A DNA stretch of 64,000 nt. Source: Mycteria americana (lineage: Eukaryota > Chordata > Aves > Ciconiiformes > Ciconiidae). The translations under genes and the position numbers were made by a program. Positions 23,301-35,697 of the stretch are shown piece by piece; the stretch's first letter is position 1; every line of letters starts with the position of its first letter. The notes under the pieces are model-generated. The model worked only from the letters and a program-made list of their open reading frames with translations. It searched no databases and had not been told where the DNA came from. The stretch spans positions 76,427,635-76,491,634 of the forward strand of contig NC_134365.1 in NCBI RefSeq assembly GCF_035582795.1, in the 5' to 3' direction.

Positions 23301-24908
23301 GGCGCTGCCAGGCGGCCGTAGCTGCGGGTGGAAACTCCCGCACGAACGTGCATTTGCATGCTATCAGCTCGTTAGCCTGACGGGTTGCCGAGCACCTCTT
23401 CTCCCCCCGGCAGGACGGTTTCTCCAGCTGCGGCAGAAGCGCACAGCCGCCCCGGGCTGTGCTGGAGGGGCGGAGGGAGGCGAATCCCCAGCACCACCAG
23501 GGCTGAGGGCCTCCCGGGGTGAAGGACCACCCCTCCCCATCACTCCCCGAGGACAGAGCTGGACACGTCTGCTGGTGTCCAGCTTGCAGCTGTTTTCCCT
23601 TGGCTCATCTCTAGTTACTGCCTGAGAGCTTCGCTTCATCCTTGAGGCTTCCAAGTCCTTCAGCTGCTTCTCCTGTTTGTACTGAAGGAAAAGAAAAGGG
23701 ACCAAAGCCTAAACTGTGTGTTCCCACTCCAAGGGACAAACAAGAAGAGAAGAATCACATTTATTTGGCTCGTATTTCATGAAATAATTAAAAAAATATC
23801 TTAAGTTTTGGAGAACCTGGGTGGTAATCCTAAACGCGGGGTTTCAGACGGCACGCTGCTGGGACGGGGCAGCGACTGTAACCGGCTCGAAGCCTCAGTG
23901 CAGCGTCAGCTCAGGGCACTTTTGACCACGGTGCACTTCTTGTTGGAGAGTGGGAATGGGTTTTTTTCCCGTGTTTGAATTTGTTCCTGAAGTTCAAAAG
24001 AAAACAGTGCCTCTAAGCTGCCAACAGATACGTCTAAGATAATGAATGTACTTTTCACAAAAAAGCCTGGTACTGTTGGAATAATTTATTACTGCTCACA
24101 CACAAAAAAATCCCTGTTAGAAAGCAATCCAGAAATTACATGATAGTTTTCTTTCTTAAAAAAAGAAAGGTATCTTTCCTTTATTCCTTGTTGTCAAGTT
24201 TTGTGGTGCTATGAAGAAGTGTCTTGCCCTTGTCTTTCCTTTCTAGCTGCCCATTCGTGTTCCAGGTGTCGCAGCTTCACGCTTATATTTCTTTCCAGCT
24301 CTGCAACGCCATGATTGCACAAAGCAACAGCTTTTCTTAAGCCCTTTACCCTCCTGCTTTGAGTTTCCAGCATGGGACACTGCGGAAAGCCTGATGATAA
24401 GGGTTTCAGTGGGAGTCAGGGATTTGACCAGCTGCCCATGAGCAGCCAACGTGACCACAAGCTTTACCACGCCACCAGTACTTGGTGGCCAGCAGCACGG
24501 CGTGCTCCACGCCCCGCTTTCTCGTTACGTGTGCCGGTGGGCACGTAGTGATGTCCCCTGGTGCTGAACACACATCCTATGGATGTGGGCTTACGCTCCA
24601 AAAGTCTTCTCTTCTCTGAGCAGAGCAGCAGCAGCAGCGACTGCTGCAGCTTCTCCTTACTGCGCTCTCAATGGGCTTTGGTCTCAGTGCTGGGGGATCA
24701 CCTCCAGGCACGAGAAACCAGCCCAGGCCCCATTGTCTCCTCCGCACTTCATCCGCCGCCAAGAAAAGTGCCAATTAGTGCCAGCTGTGCTGGGCTGCTT
24801 GTTGACGGGCTGAGAAGGGGCCTGGATCTGGCCCCCCTCTCTTGTTTTCTCTGTGCAGCATCTGACTCCCTGAGTCCGCCCATTGATGTGCAGGGATTTC
24901 TTAAAATG

Positions 24909-24933
24909 AAAAAAAAAAAAAAAAAAAAAAAAA
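24909..24933. repeat. A25 homopolymer
   Basis: This is a pure run of 25 A residues. The upstream 300 bases show no recognisable gene or SINE, and I found no matching target duplication, so a retropseudogene tail is not supported. Confidence 0.92.
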
Positions 24934-27499
24934 TCCTTATTTGGACAGTTTGATGTTCAGTGCCCTGTTTTATTTCATATGTTTGAAATATAATAGATTA
25001 TTATTCAGATACAGTAATGCAATAGTAACTCCCCGTACTATGAGGGAGCCGAGGAGCCAGAGCAGCCTGGCTTGGAGGATTTGCAGCCTTCTCGCCCCTC
25101 CGCACTCACTGGTCCCGTGGCCAGTCAATGTGTGCAAGCTGCTTTCTGAGTCCAGCACAACTGGTGGGAGAGAATCAAGAGGCATCTCCTAAAAGTAAAT
25201 ACCGCTGCTTTTCAGATGGTTGCCAGGGTCAGGGTGCCACCAGCGTAAGCTGTCTCAGGTGTCACCAAACAGCAGCTTTACGTTCCCCAGCACAGGTTAG
25301 CTTGTTTAGCCATCATTCCCAAATGATGGGGACCTTTGCTGGGGTTTAAGCCATCCCACAGGACTGGGCTGGTTAATATATGCCCAGCCTCCCGTGACTG
25401 GCGTGCTGGTGAGGGGTGTGCGGGTGCGTTTGAGCCCGATGTGGGACGTCTGTCCTCCTGTGAGATGTCACTCTCGGCCTCGAGGTGCATCGGGGCGCGC
25501 GTCAGCGCCAGGGCACCGTGTGCCCCCCGTTGCCATCCTGCCCGGCCGGGGCTGCCGGTGGGTGAGCAGGACTCGGGCGATGCCTTTTCGACCTGGGATG
25601 TTTTGAGCCGAGGCAGTACGAACTAGTCCTGTTTCTAACAAGAGGTGACTTACCTTCAGGGTCACAGCGCAGGGCTCTGCATCGAGTCGGGCAGAAAACC
25701 TGGAGGTAGAAAGATTTTGCTACGGAGTGGGGGCAAAGAAATGATTTTTTTTCTAAAGCCTTTGCTTCATCAAACAAAACGCTTTCCCCAACCTGTCAGT
25801 AGTTCCCAGGTGCCAGTTAGCTCTTCTGGATTCATAAACGGCACGTGGAAAACACCTTAGCTAGTCATTTAGCCATAGCATATTTGCAATTTATAGCTTA
25901 CTTCCTTAGAGCCCTGCTAAGTCATTAAGCCGCCTTGTGGTTTGAGCAAAGGTTTAGGAGCCAGGAAAATCTGGGATGAGTCATTTGCTCACACACTGGT
26001 GACCTGAGCAAATCAGTTGACCTCCTTGTGCCTCGGGCGGGCTGGCTGCGAGACTGGCCATGCGGAGCTGGCTCCCTTGCAGACGTCGGGGGCTTGCCTG
26101 GCTCTGGTCAAGAGCAAACCCCTGGCCCCGGCAGCGATGTGCAATGCGTGGCCTCGGTGTCCCAGAGCTGGGACCCCGCAGAGCTGCGACCGTTCAGGCT
26201 GCCTTGGTGGGGGTGCCAGCCCCAAGCCCTTTGAAAGCCAGGGAAAGACTTTCAGAGGTTTCAGTGCGCTTCAGGTCAGGAGTCGCTTGCTTCCCTCCAG
26301 CGTCTGTCTGGCTTTTGAATAGCTTGTATAATAAGTTATAAATGACAATTAAAACATAAAATGAAGAGGGGACCAGATGGCTCCAGGCAACATTTAAAAA
26401 TACCAAGACTATTTCTAAATGCAGATCACCAGATCCAAAACAGCCCTGGGCAGACTTAGCTGAAGGTTATTTGCTGGCCTGGCTGAAAGGACGTGTGTGG
26501 TCTCAATCAGTTCTCAGAAGATGCTGTTAAAATGACATTTGCTGGCAAAGGCAGGAGGGAGGACTTGGGCAGTCCTGAGGACACAGGCGCTTGCTCCTCT
26601 CTTTTAAGGGGGTTGCCAAAGGCTGTTGGGTGAGCAGCGACAAAGGCAGGTTAGATCGATGTCCCTGTTTCACCTTGAGGAAGGTGAAGTGCTGTGCTGG
26701 AGGTCGGATCAGGGGAGGGGAGCTGTGCGGTGTCCCGACTTCCCAACCACCTTCTCTAAGGATGTGGCTGCTCACACCATGGGTGTTATTACTGTGGGTA
26801 CCTACCACCAGCAGTGACAGCGCTTTGTTCCTTTCCCTGCCATCTTTGCTGATGTAACTTATGTCTCAAAAAAAATTGGCCAGACTGGAAAAATCACAGG
26901 AACCTCATAAGATAATCTGTCACTTGACTGGGGAAACTGTGGCTGTGAACCTCTGGCTGACGGAAGACCATTGGAAAGGGAGCTCTCACCAATAAAACTA
27001 GGCAAAATGAAAGGTATTTCCAGAAAAAAAGAGGTGATCTGGCACCACAATACCTACCTAGGTTCAGCGTCAGTGCAGCGGAGCCACATTCAGCCCATGA
27101 GACAACTTTATGCATGTCCTCCTTGCCTTGGAGACGATGGGTCTGGTGGGGAGGTGGACATGGGTCTGCCTCCACAGCCTCAGCGACCAAACGCCCCAGC
27201 CACCACGCAAGGCCAGGTGCTTAGAGACGCGACCTGCTATTACGATGTCTGTGCTGCAGAATAAGCTTCACATCCAGAGATTGCATTAGACTGGATTCTC
27301 CTCTCCTGGAGAGATGGGAATCAGCATGGCTCATGGGGAACCAGGTTTGTCTGACCTGGACGTAGCACTTGGGCTGAAGTTTGAGCCAGATGAGAACCAG
27401 CTAGCAGATACACCCCATGTCTTACTCACGTGAAGGCTTCCAAGCCAGGTTAGCTACCTTTTCCAGCTCTATGCCACAGCTTACAGAGAAGCAGATGGA

Positions 27500-27575
27500 T
27501 AAAACTCTATGGCCTGCGCTACACAAGATGTTTGAGTAGATGATCACAATGGCCACTTCGATCTTTCTAATTAAT
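27500..27575 (+). mobile_element. CR1 LINE 3'-end relic
   Basis: The run CTATGGCCTG...GTAGATGATCACAATGGCCACTTC matches in order the conserved 3' tail of amniote CR1 retrotransposons (consensus idea: TAGATGATCACAATGGTCCCTTCTGGCC). The octamer-like tail itself is eroded. Only a 5'-truncated stub is recognisable and no reverse transcriptase reading frame is present. Orientation is inferred from the tail. Confidence 0.6.
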
Positions 27576-30500
27576 AGTTCCATTTTGCCACGTTAAAAAT
27601 AAGCTTGATTATCATTTGCTTTTGCTTTTCTTTTTCCTCTCTTGTACACGCTTCCACCTCCCACTTTCAGCTGAGCCCGGAAGCAGAAGTATCACATTAC
27701 TATGAGAGAAGCTAGTTTTGTGGTATTTCCATCCCATCCAGAGCCAGGAAACACAGGCAATTTTGCAAGACAGCTTGTACTCAGTAAATTTCCAGCTCAG
27801 TTTATATTTCTGTATTTATTTAGATTTGTGCTAACCATGTAAAAGAGCACTCATCCCAAGTGAGGTGCTGTGGACAAACTTTCAAAAAAACAGATTTCAT
27901 AGACCAACGACCCTGAGCAACAGGCTTTTCACTGGACCTGTAGCTTCTGGCTAAGTCCTGTCTTCTGAAAAGACACCCAAGATTGACAAAGACATGGGCA
28001 GTCAACTTCTGATAACACTAACTCTTCACAATAACTCAAGAGTAAACTTTTAGTAATTCCCACCAGTAAACCCACCATTTCTGACATTTTCCTGTACCCT
28101 TGAGACCTTCCGTTGAACTTTCCTTCCTTCCCTTTCTTTTTCTGCATGATAAATTGTATCTGTAACACATCGCATTTGCAACTCTCACAGTCTTTGGCTA
28201 GGTGCACGATACCCCCGCTAGCATCTTCCCACATCCCAGCGGAGCAACCAGGGACCTGGACAGATGTTTATGCTTGCATGGGAAGAGCACGATGGCTCCA
28301 GGGACCGAACTCTCCTCTCTTGACTCCTCTTCTCCTTCAGCAGCGAAGTCCTGCCACAGGCAGAAAAATCTGCATTTCCCATGGGATGGCAGCGCTCACA
28401 ACACCAGCTGCTCTGCTGGTTTAGGTCTGCAGCCAACCCGCCCTTACTTCTGCATGCCAGTGTTCCTAAATACCCTCAGATTGAGTTGCGTGTGTGCAAA
28501 CCACACATGCTCATACATAACACATACACCCTCAACTCTTAAAACAGAAAGATGAAGGGTTGGGAGGGTTTTTTGGAGGCATCAAGAATTTTGCTGTCTT
28601 TATCAAATTAGGGTGAAAACTTTCATGCCAGATAAAGCCACCGTTACAGCTCCCTGGTGGGCTACAAACAGGCCTGAACTGACCTCAAAGCCAGCAAAAG
28701 TTGACTTGAAAAAAAAAAAAATACAAACTCTGAGCCAACTGCCATCATCCAAGACCAACTCGAGACTGAAAATGTTTTTTTCTGAACCCTGTTTCAAAGT
28801 TGCCCTGTGCTCTGCTGACGACAACTGCGGGTCTCTGCAACAGTGCCCGAGTTAACACAGTTCCTGGGTGTTTCATGCCATAATGCTGGCAGGGCGGAGA
28901 AGAGCGAGCAAGCGAATATACCCTTACAGCTTTGGTAAGAGAGCCAGTGCTCCTAGGAGAGGATTGCGAAATTCAGGTTGACATATCACAGTCGAAGGCC
29001 ATTACACAAAATTGTGACAATGTGCCAGAGTCCATGGTTTACGTGGCAACTCAGCATTATTGGGAACAAAGCCTACAGAGCAAGTTGCAGACTTTGGGGG
29101 CCAGAAGGGAATATTTTGTAAAGGGATTTGGAACCTTTGGGCTGTAACTGGATCCCCACACCGCTCCTGCCATCTGGATGAAATTGCAGGGTTTTGAATG
29201 GGGGGGTGACAGGGCCCACGTAAAGCAATGCCTCGGTTGACCCCACAGCCTTGCACGTGGGTGTAAGTGTTGCCTCGGCAAAGGCCATGTGGCTGCTCCC
29301 CGCCGCCAGCCGCAGCAGCAGCCCTGCTTCCCAAGGCAACCCCGCTTCCCGAGGCAACGGCAGAGCCGCGGCGATGCCCTCCTCCACCACAAGCCGCTGC
29401 AGGGCTGGGGCTCAGCCTGGCTCAGGCAATGGATCTCAGCTGGCTCCCACCACTGGGGCATCGTTTTCTTCCAGCAGATTAGGTTAAAATTTGGAACAGA
29501 AGCCGTTCATTTCTTCCTATCAACTTTGCCATCTCCACAGTTTGTTTAACAGGCTATAGATGGCTTCAAACTCCGGCCAAGGGGTTGAAGATTGTGCAAT
29601 AATTTACTACAAGAAGGGCTGTTAAGAGAATTCCTGCTCGTACCAAGTCAGATACTGAATGTGTTAGCTGACAGCATGATCTACGACATTTAAACAGAGT
29701 TATTAAAGTCATAAGGACAAGACACTGCCGGTTCGACCATGCTCCTACAGATTTAGCTTATTGGTTTGGCTTCTCAGGTCACGGCCCATGGTTCTTGATG
29801 TGCCCAGGTCTCGCCTTACCTGAGCAGCGGCAGACGAAGGCAGAGACATGGTGAGAGGTTGGGGGGGGTCACGGAGTAAGAAACCTACTGTACAAAAAAA
29901 AAAAGAGCAACTGTTGGCTGTTTGCAGCAAGAGAAACATGTTGAAATAGCAAAGTTATAAAGGCTATTTGTCTTGTGCCTTGCAGCTTCCTGCTTCGGAC
30001 TAAAAAAGTACAGCATATAAATAGAGCGGGCAAGTGTGAACCGATGATAGCAATACACTACTCCACATTTAAAATCCCTGGAGCTCGAGTTTCTTTTGAG
30101 TCGTCTGGGATGATTTTGTGTAAATACAGGACGTTCGGTACGGGTGCCTGCAAACAGGATTCACGCTGCCGGTCGCTCCTGCGGGCATCCTGGGACAGCA
30201 GGGAGATTAGCAGCCTTAAATCTCAGTTTTCTCCACTTAAAAATAAACTCAGCAGCCCTCCCCAGAAAACAAGCACACTCTTTCCAAAGAAAACATCCTC
30301 GCCTGCAGATGCTTTTGTCACAGCAGCAGCGACGGTGGAAATGGAGGAGCCGCATTTGCTCTAGGCCACGCCGGCGTGAGCCCGCTGACGTCTGCGTGGC
30401 TGATGCCGAGGGAGACGTCTGCTCCCTGAAATGCCTTTTGAATGAAAATGTACCTTTGAGGAAAACATTTAAAAAAATACAAGCCTTGGCATTAGGTTCT

Positions 30501-31309
30501 CAGTTCTGCGTGCAAAACTGCTCCCATTTGGGTTTAGGAGCTTAGCTCTGGTTTGGGGGCTTTTTTTTTAAAATATGACTGTAATCTTAGGTTGAAAGTT
30601 TACTGTATGAAAACCCATTTTCTCTTAGGACGTACTTTTAGCAGAACGATCTAAGAAACCTAGTAGCAAACAAGCCCCTTTCTATTTAACTTTAAAGTCA
30701 TACCACAGAATATAAAAGAAAGTTAATTCTACTCAGAAACTCAGCAGGTTGGTATAACAAGTGCACAGAAACAACAGCATGCTCTATTTAATAGCATTTT
30801 CCTTATTAATTAATTAGCAGGCTTTTTCTCACTAAGAAGAGGTCTCATTCTTTTCCTCATAAATATTGACTTTCTGTAACAAACACAGCTGGGGGGGAAA
30901 AAAAAAAGCGCACTTATATGTTGTAGTTCTCCTGTCACAGGTTTGTAGGGTGCTTCCTTTTTTCACGAGACCACAGATTTCCTCAGCCTGTGTTGTCTCA
31001 GTTGAGAGAGACAGTGGCTGTCGGCTGTTTGTCTTCCTCAATCCTTTCACATAGAAGAGAGGGGAAAACCCTCGGTCTCTCTCTCAACGTGCTACTTGAA
31101 GGAGCTAGATGAAAAAAAAAATAAAGAAAAAAGCACCAAAAACCTCACACACATAAAAGCCCCCACCCTAGTAAGAGAAGTCACATCAAGCCTTCAAGCT
31201 CTGCATCCATATTATTAGAGGGCTGGATTCCCAAAATTCAGGTCTTAGACTGGCACTGGAAACGCACGAGGGACAGTGAGAGGCTCCTAAGCACCACCAG
31301 CAATTCCGT

Positions 31310-31500
31310 CTTGAAAGGCCGTCGGCTGGTGAGGACGCAGATCCCCTCCGTGAGCGTGCATGTGAGCGCGCGTACCGCGTCCTCTCGCGAGCACGGCCGC
31401 CCGACAGCCCCGGCGGCACGGCCCTGCTGCTTCCCGGAGGGACGCGAGGATGGGAGGTCACCCGGCTCCTGCCGACCGCAATACGGGATGCTCAGGATGC
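31310..31500. promoter_or_regulatory. Small orphan CpG-dense block with CGCG element
   Basis: By eye there are about 25 CpGs in about 180 bp. The sequence TCTCGCGAG at 31383-31391 matches nine of ten bases of the TCTCGCGAGA element that recruits BANP to CpG-island promoters (family knowledge). It lies about 500 bases beyond the proposed ITPR2 transcript end. No gene start was identified in either direction. Confidence 0.4.
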
Positions 31501-32012
31501 TCAAAGCCTCACAGCGAGTCGCCGACTCCTTGGGTCAGACCTGAGGAGGCAGCAAGGGCTAACGTGCCTCAGGCACCAGCAGAAAACCCTGAGGCTGTTC
31601 GGCTTGAGCCTCCTCCTCTCCATCAGTGACACTCACATTCATCACGATCCCTGCGCCTGCCCACCTTCAACCAGGGCTGCCCCTGGCCTGCCGGTTACGG
31701 ACAAATGGCACTTGAGCAAATGACACATTAAACTGCCACCCAACCTTCAGGAAATCCCACCCAGCAGAACAATTTCTGCCTGAAATAAAACGAATCCTCG
31801 CTTTCGTTGCTGGATTCAGCCTCCGTCCGTTCAGGACTGCACTGATGCCATCTGCTTTGTCACTTAGAAGAAATGGAGGCATACCCACAGCATGGTCTCC
31901 CATGCAAGGCAACCAGCCCGGGTTTCCCAGCAGCCTTCAATTCAGCAACACACGTTTCCCTGCACCTCTAGCACCAAGAATAAGTGAGACAGACGTATAT
32001 AAAATGACACAC

Positions 32013-32018
32013 TTTATT
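32013..32018 (-). terminator. ITPR2: Proposed ITPR2 poly(A) signal AATAAA
   Basis: On the minus strand AATAAA is followed within five bases by GTGTGTC and further T/G-rich sequence, a good downstream element. It would give a 3' UTR of about 3.6 kb, in line with the long 3' UTR I recall for this gene. Alternative minus-strand hexamers are AATAAA at 34595-34600 and ATTAAA at 32844-32849. Confidence 0.55.
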
Positions 32019-33789
32019 AAAAGTTACATTCAGCAGCAATGGACATATTTACTTAAGTAGATTTTAACTGTCAAGGAGCTTATAATTATAAATCCCTCTA
32101 AGGCATTAAAAGCTCTTAGATGTTTTAACTTCTTTGCAATCATTTCATATAAATAGGTAAGGTAAATGATGCTTGCCTAAGAAGAGGATAGCCCAGCTGC
32201 ATTAAACAAAGATATACATATAAATATATGTATAAAACAATGATTTTTTTGTTATAAACTCATCGATGGGAATATTTCACAATCTTTAAGGCTTGGGCTC
32301 TGGCCCTGCAACTATTATTCACGTAAGAAGTCTCCTGTTTAAGTTACCACGTGCGAGTGTACAGATTGCTCGCAGGGATAAGAGCTGCAGGGCAGGGCCT
32401 AAGCTTTGGCAGAATCAGCAAAAATGTCAAAATGCTCAGTGAAATATATTTACAATCTGTGCAAGTAGCATCACCTACTGTTATCGATTACGGAGGTCTC
32501 TCTCGGAAGCTATCAACAGCAGAAAGGCACCGTGGCAAGGCTAATCAGCATCTGTTAGCTCTTAGTTTTTGACGTCATAGCTCTCCCTTCTGAAGGGCAG
32601 TATTTGGGCTCTTGAGCCCTGGGGACACCATTTGGGGTGGGAGACAGAGAGGGCACCAGCAGCACGCAACTGCAGGCCTGAGCTCAGGGCACAAACGCAT
32701 CGAGTCTCAAGTTTTTCCAGCTCCAACACCAGAAACCTTCCTTGACGTGCAGTGGTTCATTTGCTTTTTCCGAGTGTAAACAAGAAAAATGCCAACCACT
32801 TCCAGTATTAGCCAACTGCCCACCCCCCAATAAATAGTGATCGTTTAATTTATCTTCGTTCCATTAAACTGTGCTTTATGCCTCTAATAAGCGATGTGTG
32901 AGGAAGAGGAAATTGCTGTTGAAACAGAAGCTGTGACTAGATCCGATGAACTGCATAAACTAATTTGAATTAATACAGCTGCAGGGTGTGATTCTCTGCC
33001 AACTTACCGCTGACTTTACGTTTGCGTACAACTCCTTTGGCTTCGTGATGTACAACAGGTCTCGCCAGAAAAGCAAATCTGGCTTTACGTTACGCTGGTG
33101 GCTGGTTACTGCGTGGCGTGTGGCTGATGCAAACTCCCAGAATCCATTCAGTGCGAGTCTCTCAGTGCTGAACGCCAACGGGCACCTGAAGCCCCGTCCT
33201 CACTGACAGGCAAGGCTTACAGAAGGGGTTTTCACCACCACAGCGATGCTGGAGCAGTAGCATCAAAGCCTCATACACAGTAAGCGTGAAGGAAAGGCAC
33301 ACTCCAAGACATAGTCCTAAAATATCTCAGTCGTTCATTGAAGACAACTGCTCTTCTGTATTCTGCTTTGACCTAGCAGCTCTCCTACCATCAGCTCCCC
33401 ATGCCACAGCCACACCTGCTCGGCTCACCGAAGACCAGACTGTTGGTCTTTAGAGTGGAAAAGGTAACTCCTGCCTCGGAAGAAAACGCACAGTTATTGA
33501 CCAGCTCAACCCAGCTCCCGCTGCCTCCACGCGCTCCCTCTGCCTGGGAAGCAGCTGACGTCCGGCTGCAGCGAGGCTGCGAGGCCAACACCTGCAGAGG
33601 AGCTGTAAAAAATTTAGTCTCCCACCACTCACTTCCATTGGCCTTGTGCCATTTCTGATGAAGACCACTTGCTCTTCACCTTAGCACGTGGAGGCAGAGC
33701 GCTGGCTGGATTTGAGAGAATTTCTTACAGGAAAAATAGACCCTAAACCTGGAAATAGCCATCACCTCTCACAACCGGGGTGCTCTACG

Positions 33790-33920
33790 GACTAAAGTCA
33801 ACGGAAAGATACTTTCTTTCCATAAAATACACAGATCCCTGCTTTCCACACAGTATTTTTGAAGGACACAATTGAAGCCAGTGGGAAATGTTTTAATGGT
33901 AGAAGAATCAGACCCTAAAG
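33790..33920. mobile_element. Degenerate MITE-like fragment inside the ITPR2 3' UTR
   Basis: Motifs AAAGTCAACGGAAAG on the left and ATTGAAGCCAGTGGGAA plus AATCAGACCC on the right resemble the halves of the sauropsid palindromic MITE families. The arms no longer pair cleanly, so this is a weak call based on motif memory. Confidence 0.35.
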
Positions 33921-34594
33921 TATATTATTTTTGTATCTCAGCCACCTCACTGGCGCAAAAAAAAGAGATGGCTTCCAAGAACAGGTTGGAATTTGGGACG
34001 AAGAGAGGGAAATGCTCCTTCCTTCCCTTTACTCTAGGTCTGTTGGTTTGAATTGTGCCTTAAATAAGATGACAGCATTTCTTCAGGGAGAAACTAGAAA
34101 TAGTGGAGCCAATAATATTTTCACCTTTGATCAAAATGGCTTTTATAACAAAACGGAAATGTTACAGGGGGACAATCATTGCAAAAATATTTTGGTTTAC
34201 AAAGTGACTCCACGTAATGGAGGTGCATTTTCAGATGCACCGAGGACAATCAGGCACCCAAAACCCACTGAAAATGAAAGTCAACTGGGACCACGACTCC
34301 CATTTGTGCCCCCAAAATCTCCTCCTAAAAGAGAGGAGAGCCCTACGCGGAAACCCTGTAACTCTCCTTTTAAAGCCACCCCAGGAATCACAGAACACAG
34401 CGGAAACCTGCACAGCGGACTCGGCTGCTGCCTTTCGTAGAGCCTAGGGCTGGAAGGAGCTCCTCTGGCATTGCCCCCCGTGCCCCAGCCAGGCCTGTGG
34501 GGAGAGGCAAGCCCCTGAAAGAGGAAGGGTGGGCAAAGGCAGGCTAAGGCCATGAGCTCGAGCTCCGAAGAAAGCTGGCAAAATACGGTGCTTA

Positions 34595-34600
34595 TTTATT
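34595..34600 (-). terminator. ITPR2: Alternative ITPR2 poly(A) signal AATAAA
   Basis: This canonical hexamer on the minus strand lies about 1 kb after the stop codon. It would yield a short 3' UTR isoform. The downstream flank is less GT-rich than at 32013. Confidence 0.3.
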
Positions 34601-35610
34601 CAAGTCAACTCTCGCTGAAGATGAGTTTACGGAAGGTAATGACACCATTACAGCTCCACAGAGAAAGACATTTCTAAGCTTTTTAAAAAAAAATAAAATC
34701 CCATTCGCGCTTCAGACTACAGGTATAATTTTTTTTTTCCTGAATCCTCCATTGGAACTTGAATTTAAAACACAGTTTAACTCCTCAGTATGTGAAATCT
34801 CATGGCCACATTAATCGAGAACATCTGAAGCCAGGAGAAAGAAATCACTTCCAGTTATGTTGTCAGTGTTATGTGCATAACATTCCCACAGCTGTAGATC
34901 CATTGTGCTCCATGTTATAAATAAGAAATTGCATGGTGACAGCTAAAATTCAAAAGCGTTAATGTTTCTCTTTGCAACTCTTTTTGTATTTTTTTTCTTC
35001 TTTTTTTTTTTTTCAGTCTTTTGAGGTTTGTCCCCTTTCCCTCCTAGTAGAAGTTACTTGAAGCAACATTATTGCTTAACCAACTGACATATTTATGGTA
35101 ATTAAAAAATAGTAAATGCCAAGCAAATATGACTAATGTTGCTATTTGGCAAATAAGCCAGAAACAACTTCTATGGATTCCGAACCGGGCTGTTGTATTT
35201 GCGTTAATAAACATTTCTCCTTCTTCTGCTCATCCTGGTTATCCCAGCGCTTTAGGGAGAAGCCTGAAGGCAGCTCTAAGGACACGGCCGAACGCTGCCC
35301 CGACCTCCGTCGCACACGGCAGCTACCACCGAAGCCATCGAGTTGCGGAGCGCAAACGCAGCTGAGTCGGGCCCCGTCAATGAATACAAACGAGCTCCCT
35401 TGTATCTCTCGCATTCTAGGTTGTGGTCCCTTTCAACCATGAAAAACAGCTACAAATTGTTCCCAGAGCTAAACCACTTAACATCTTGGCACTTGGTTGT
35501 TTTTAACTTTGTAACAATAGGCACTGTTCACTCCTCTCAATCTCAGCTTTTTATTCTATAATAAAGCAGGAATACTGATGAAAGGCTAGTCACGGCTTTT
35601 CCCCGTGGTA

Positions 35611-35697
35611 TCAGGGTGGTGGCATGTGATGATTCACATGGGGTGTGTTTGATCCAAGAAAGCCCAGCCTCTGCTTATTCTTCCTTTGTTCTGTCAT
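35611..35697 (-). CDS. ITPR2: IP3 receptor type 2, last coding exon
   Basis: This short terminal exon encodes 28 residues and the TGA stop. It begins MTEQRKNKQRLGFLGS and ends HHMPPP. It follows a good acceptor: the minus-strand sequence upstream is C/T-rich and ends in CCTTAG directly before the exon, phase 0. The exon is the end of the C-terminal coiled coil plus the short tail, which faces the cytosol. The MTEQRKNKQRLGFLG motif is diagnostic for IP3 receptors, and the following NTPHVNHHMPP is the type 2 tail as I remember it, apart from the last residue. The exon begins with ATG, but this Met is internal to the protein. It is too short for ordinary ORF searches. Confidence 0.96.
   Translation of the reverse strand: MTEQRKNKQRLGFLGSNTPHVNHHMPPP

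Larger units (their letters stand above)
19419..32012. other. Intergenic region between the LTR and the ITPR2 3' end
   Basis: No protein-coding gene is supported. The stretch holds a conserved-looking A+T-rich block at about 19930-20300 with dense palindromes, homopolymers at 20302-20323, 20951-20965 and 24909-24933, a CR1 LINE 3' end at about 27500-27575, and a small CpG-dense block at about 31310-31500. Other open frames in it are short and unrecognisable. Confidence 0.7.
32013..35610 (-). other. ITPR2: ITPR2 3' UTR (proposed extent)
   Basis: This is the sequence after the ITPR2 stop codon down to the best minus-strand poly(A) signal. It is A+T-rich with no coding continuation. It contains MITE-like fragments near 32980-33100 and 33790-33920 (AAGTCAACGGAAAG and GAAGCCAGTGGGAA motifs). 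A 169-codon open frame at 33931-34440 on the opposite strand resembles nothing known and is treated as chance. Confidence 0.55.

Noticed and set aside
24560..24933. Processed pseudogene ending in the A25 run
   Set aside because: The upstream sequence encodes nothing recognisable, there is no poly(A) signal at the expected place, and no target duplication was found.
29725..29745. Possible tRNA B-box (GGTTCGA)
   Set aside because: No matching A-box, acceptor stem or anticodon arm can be folded around it.
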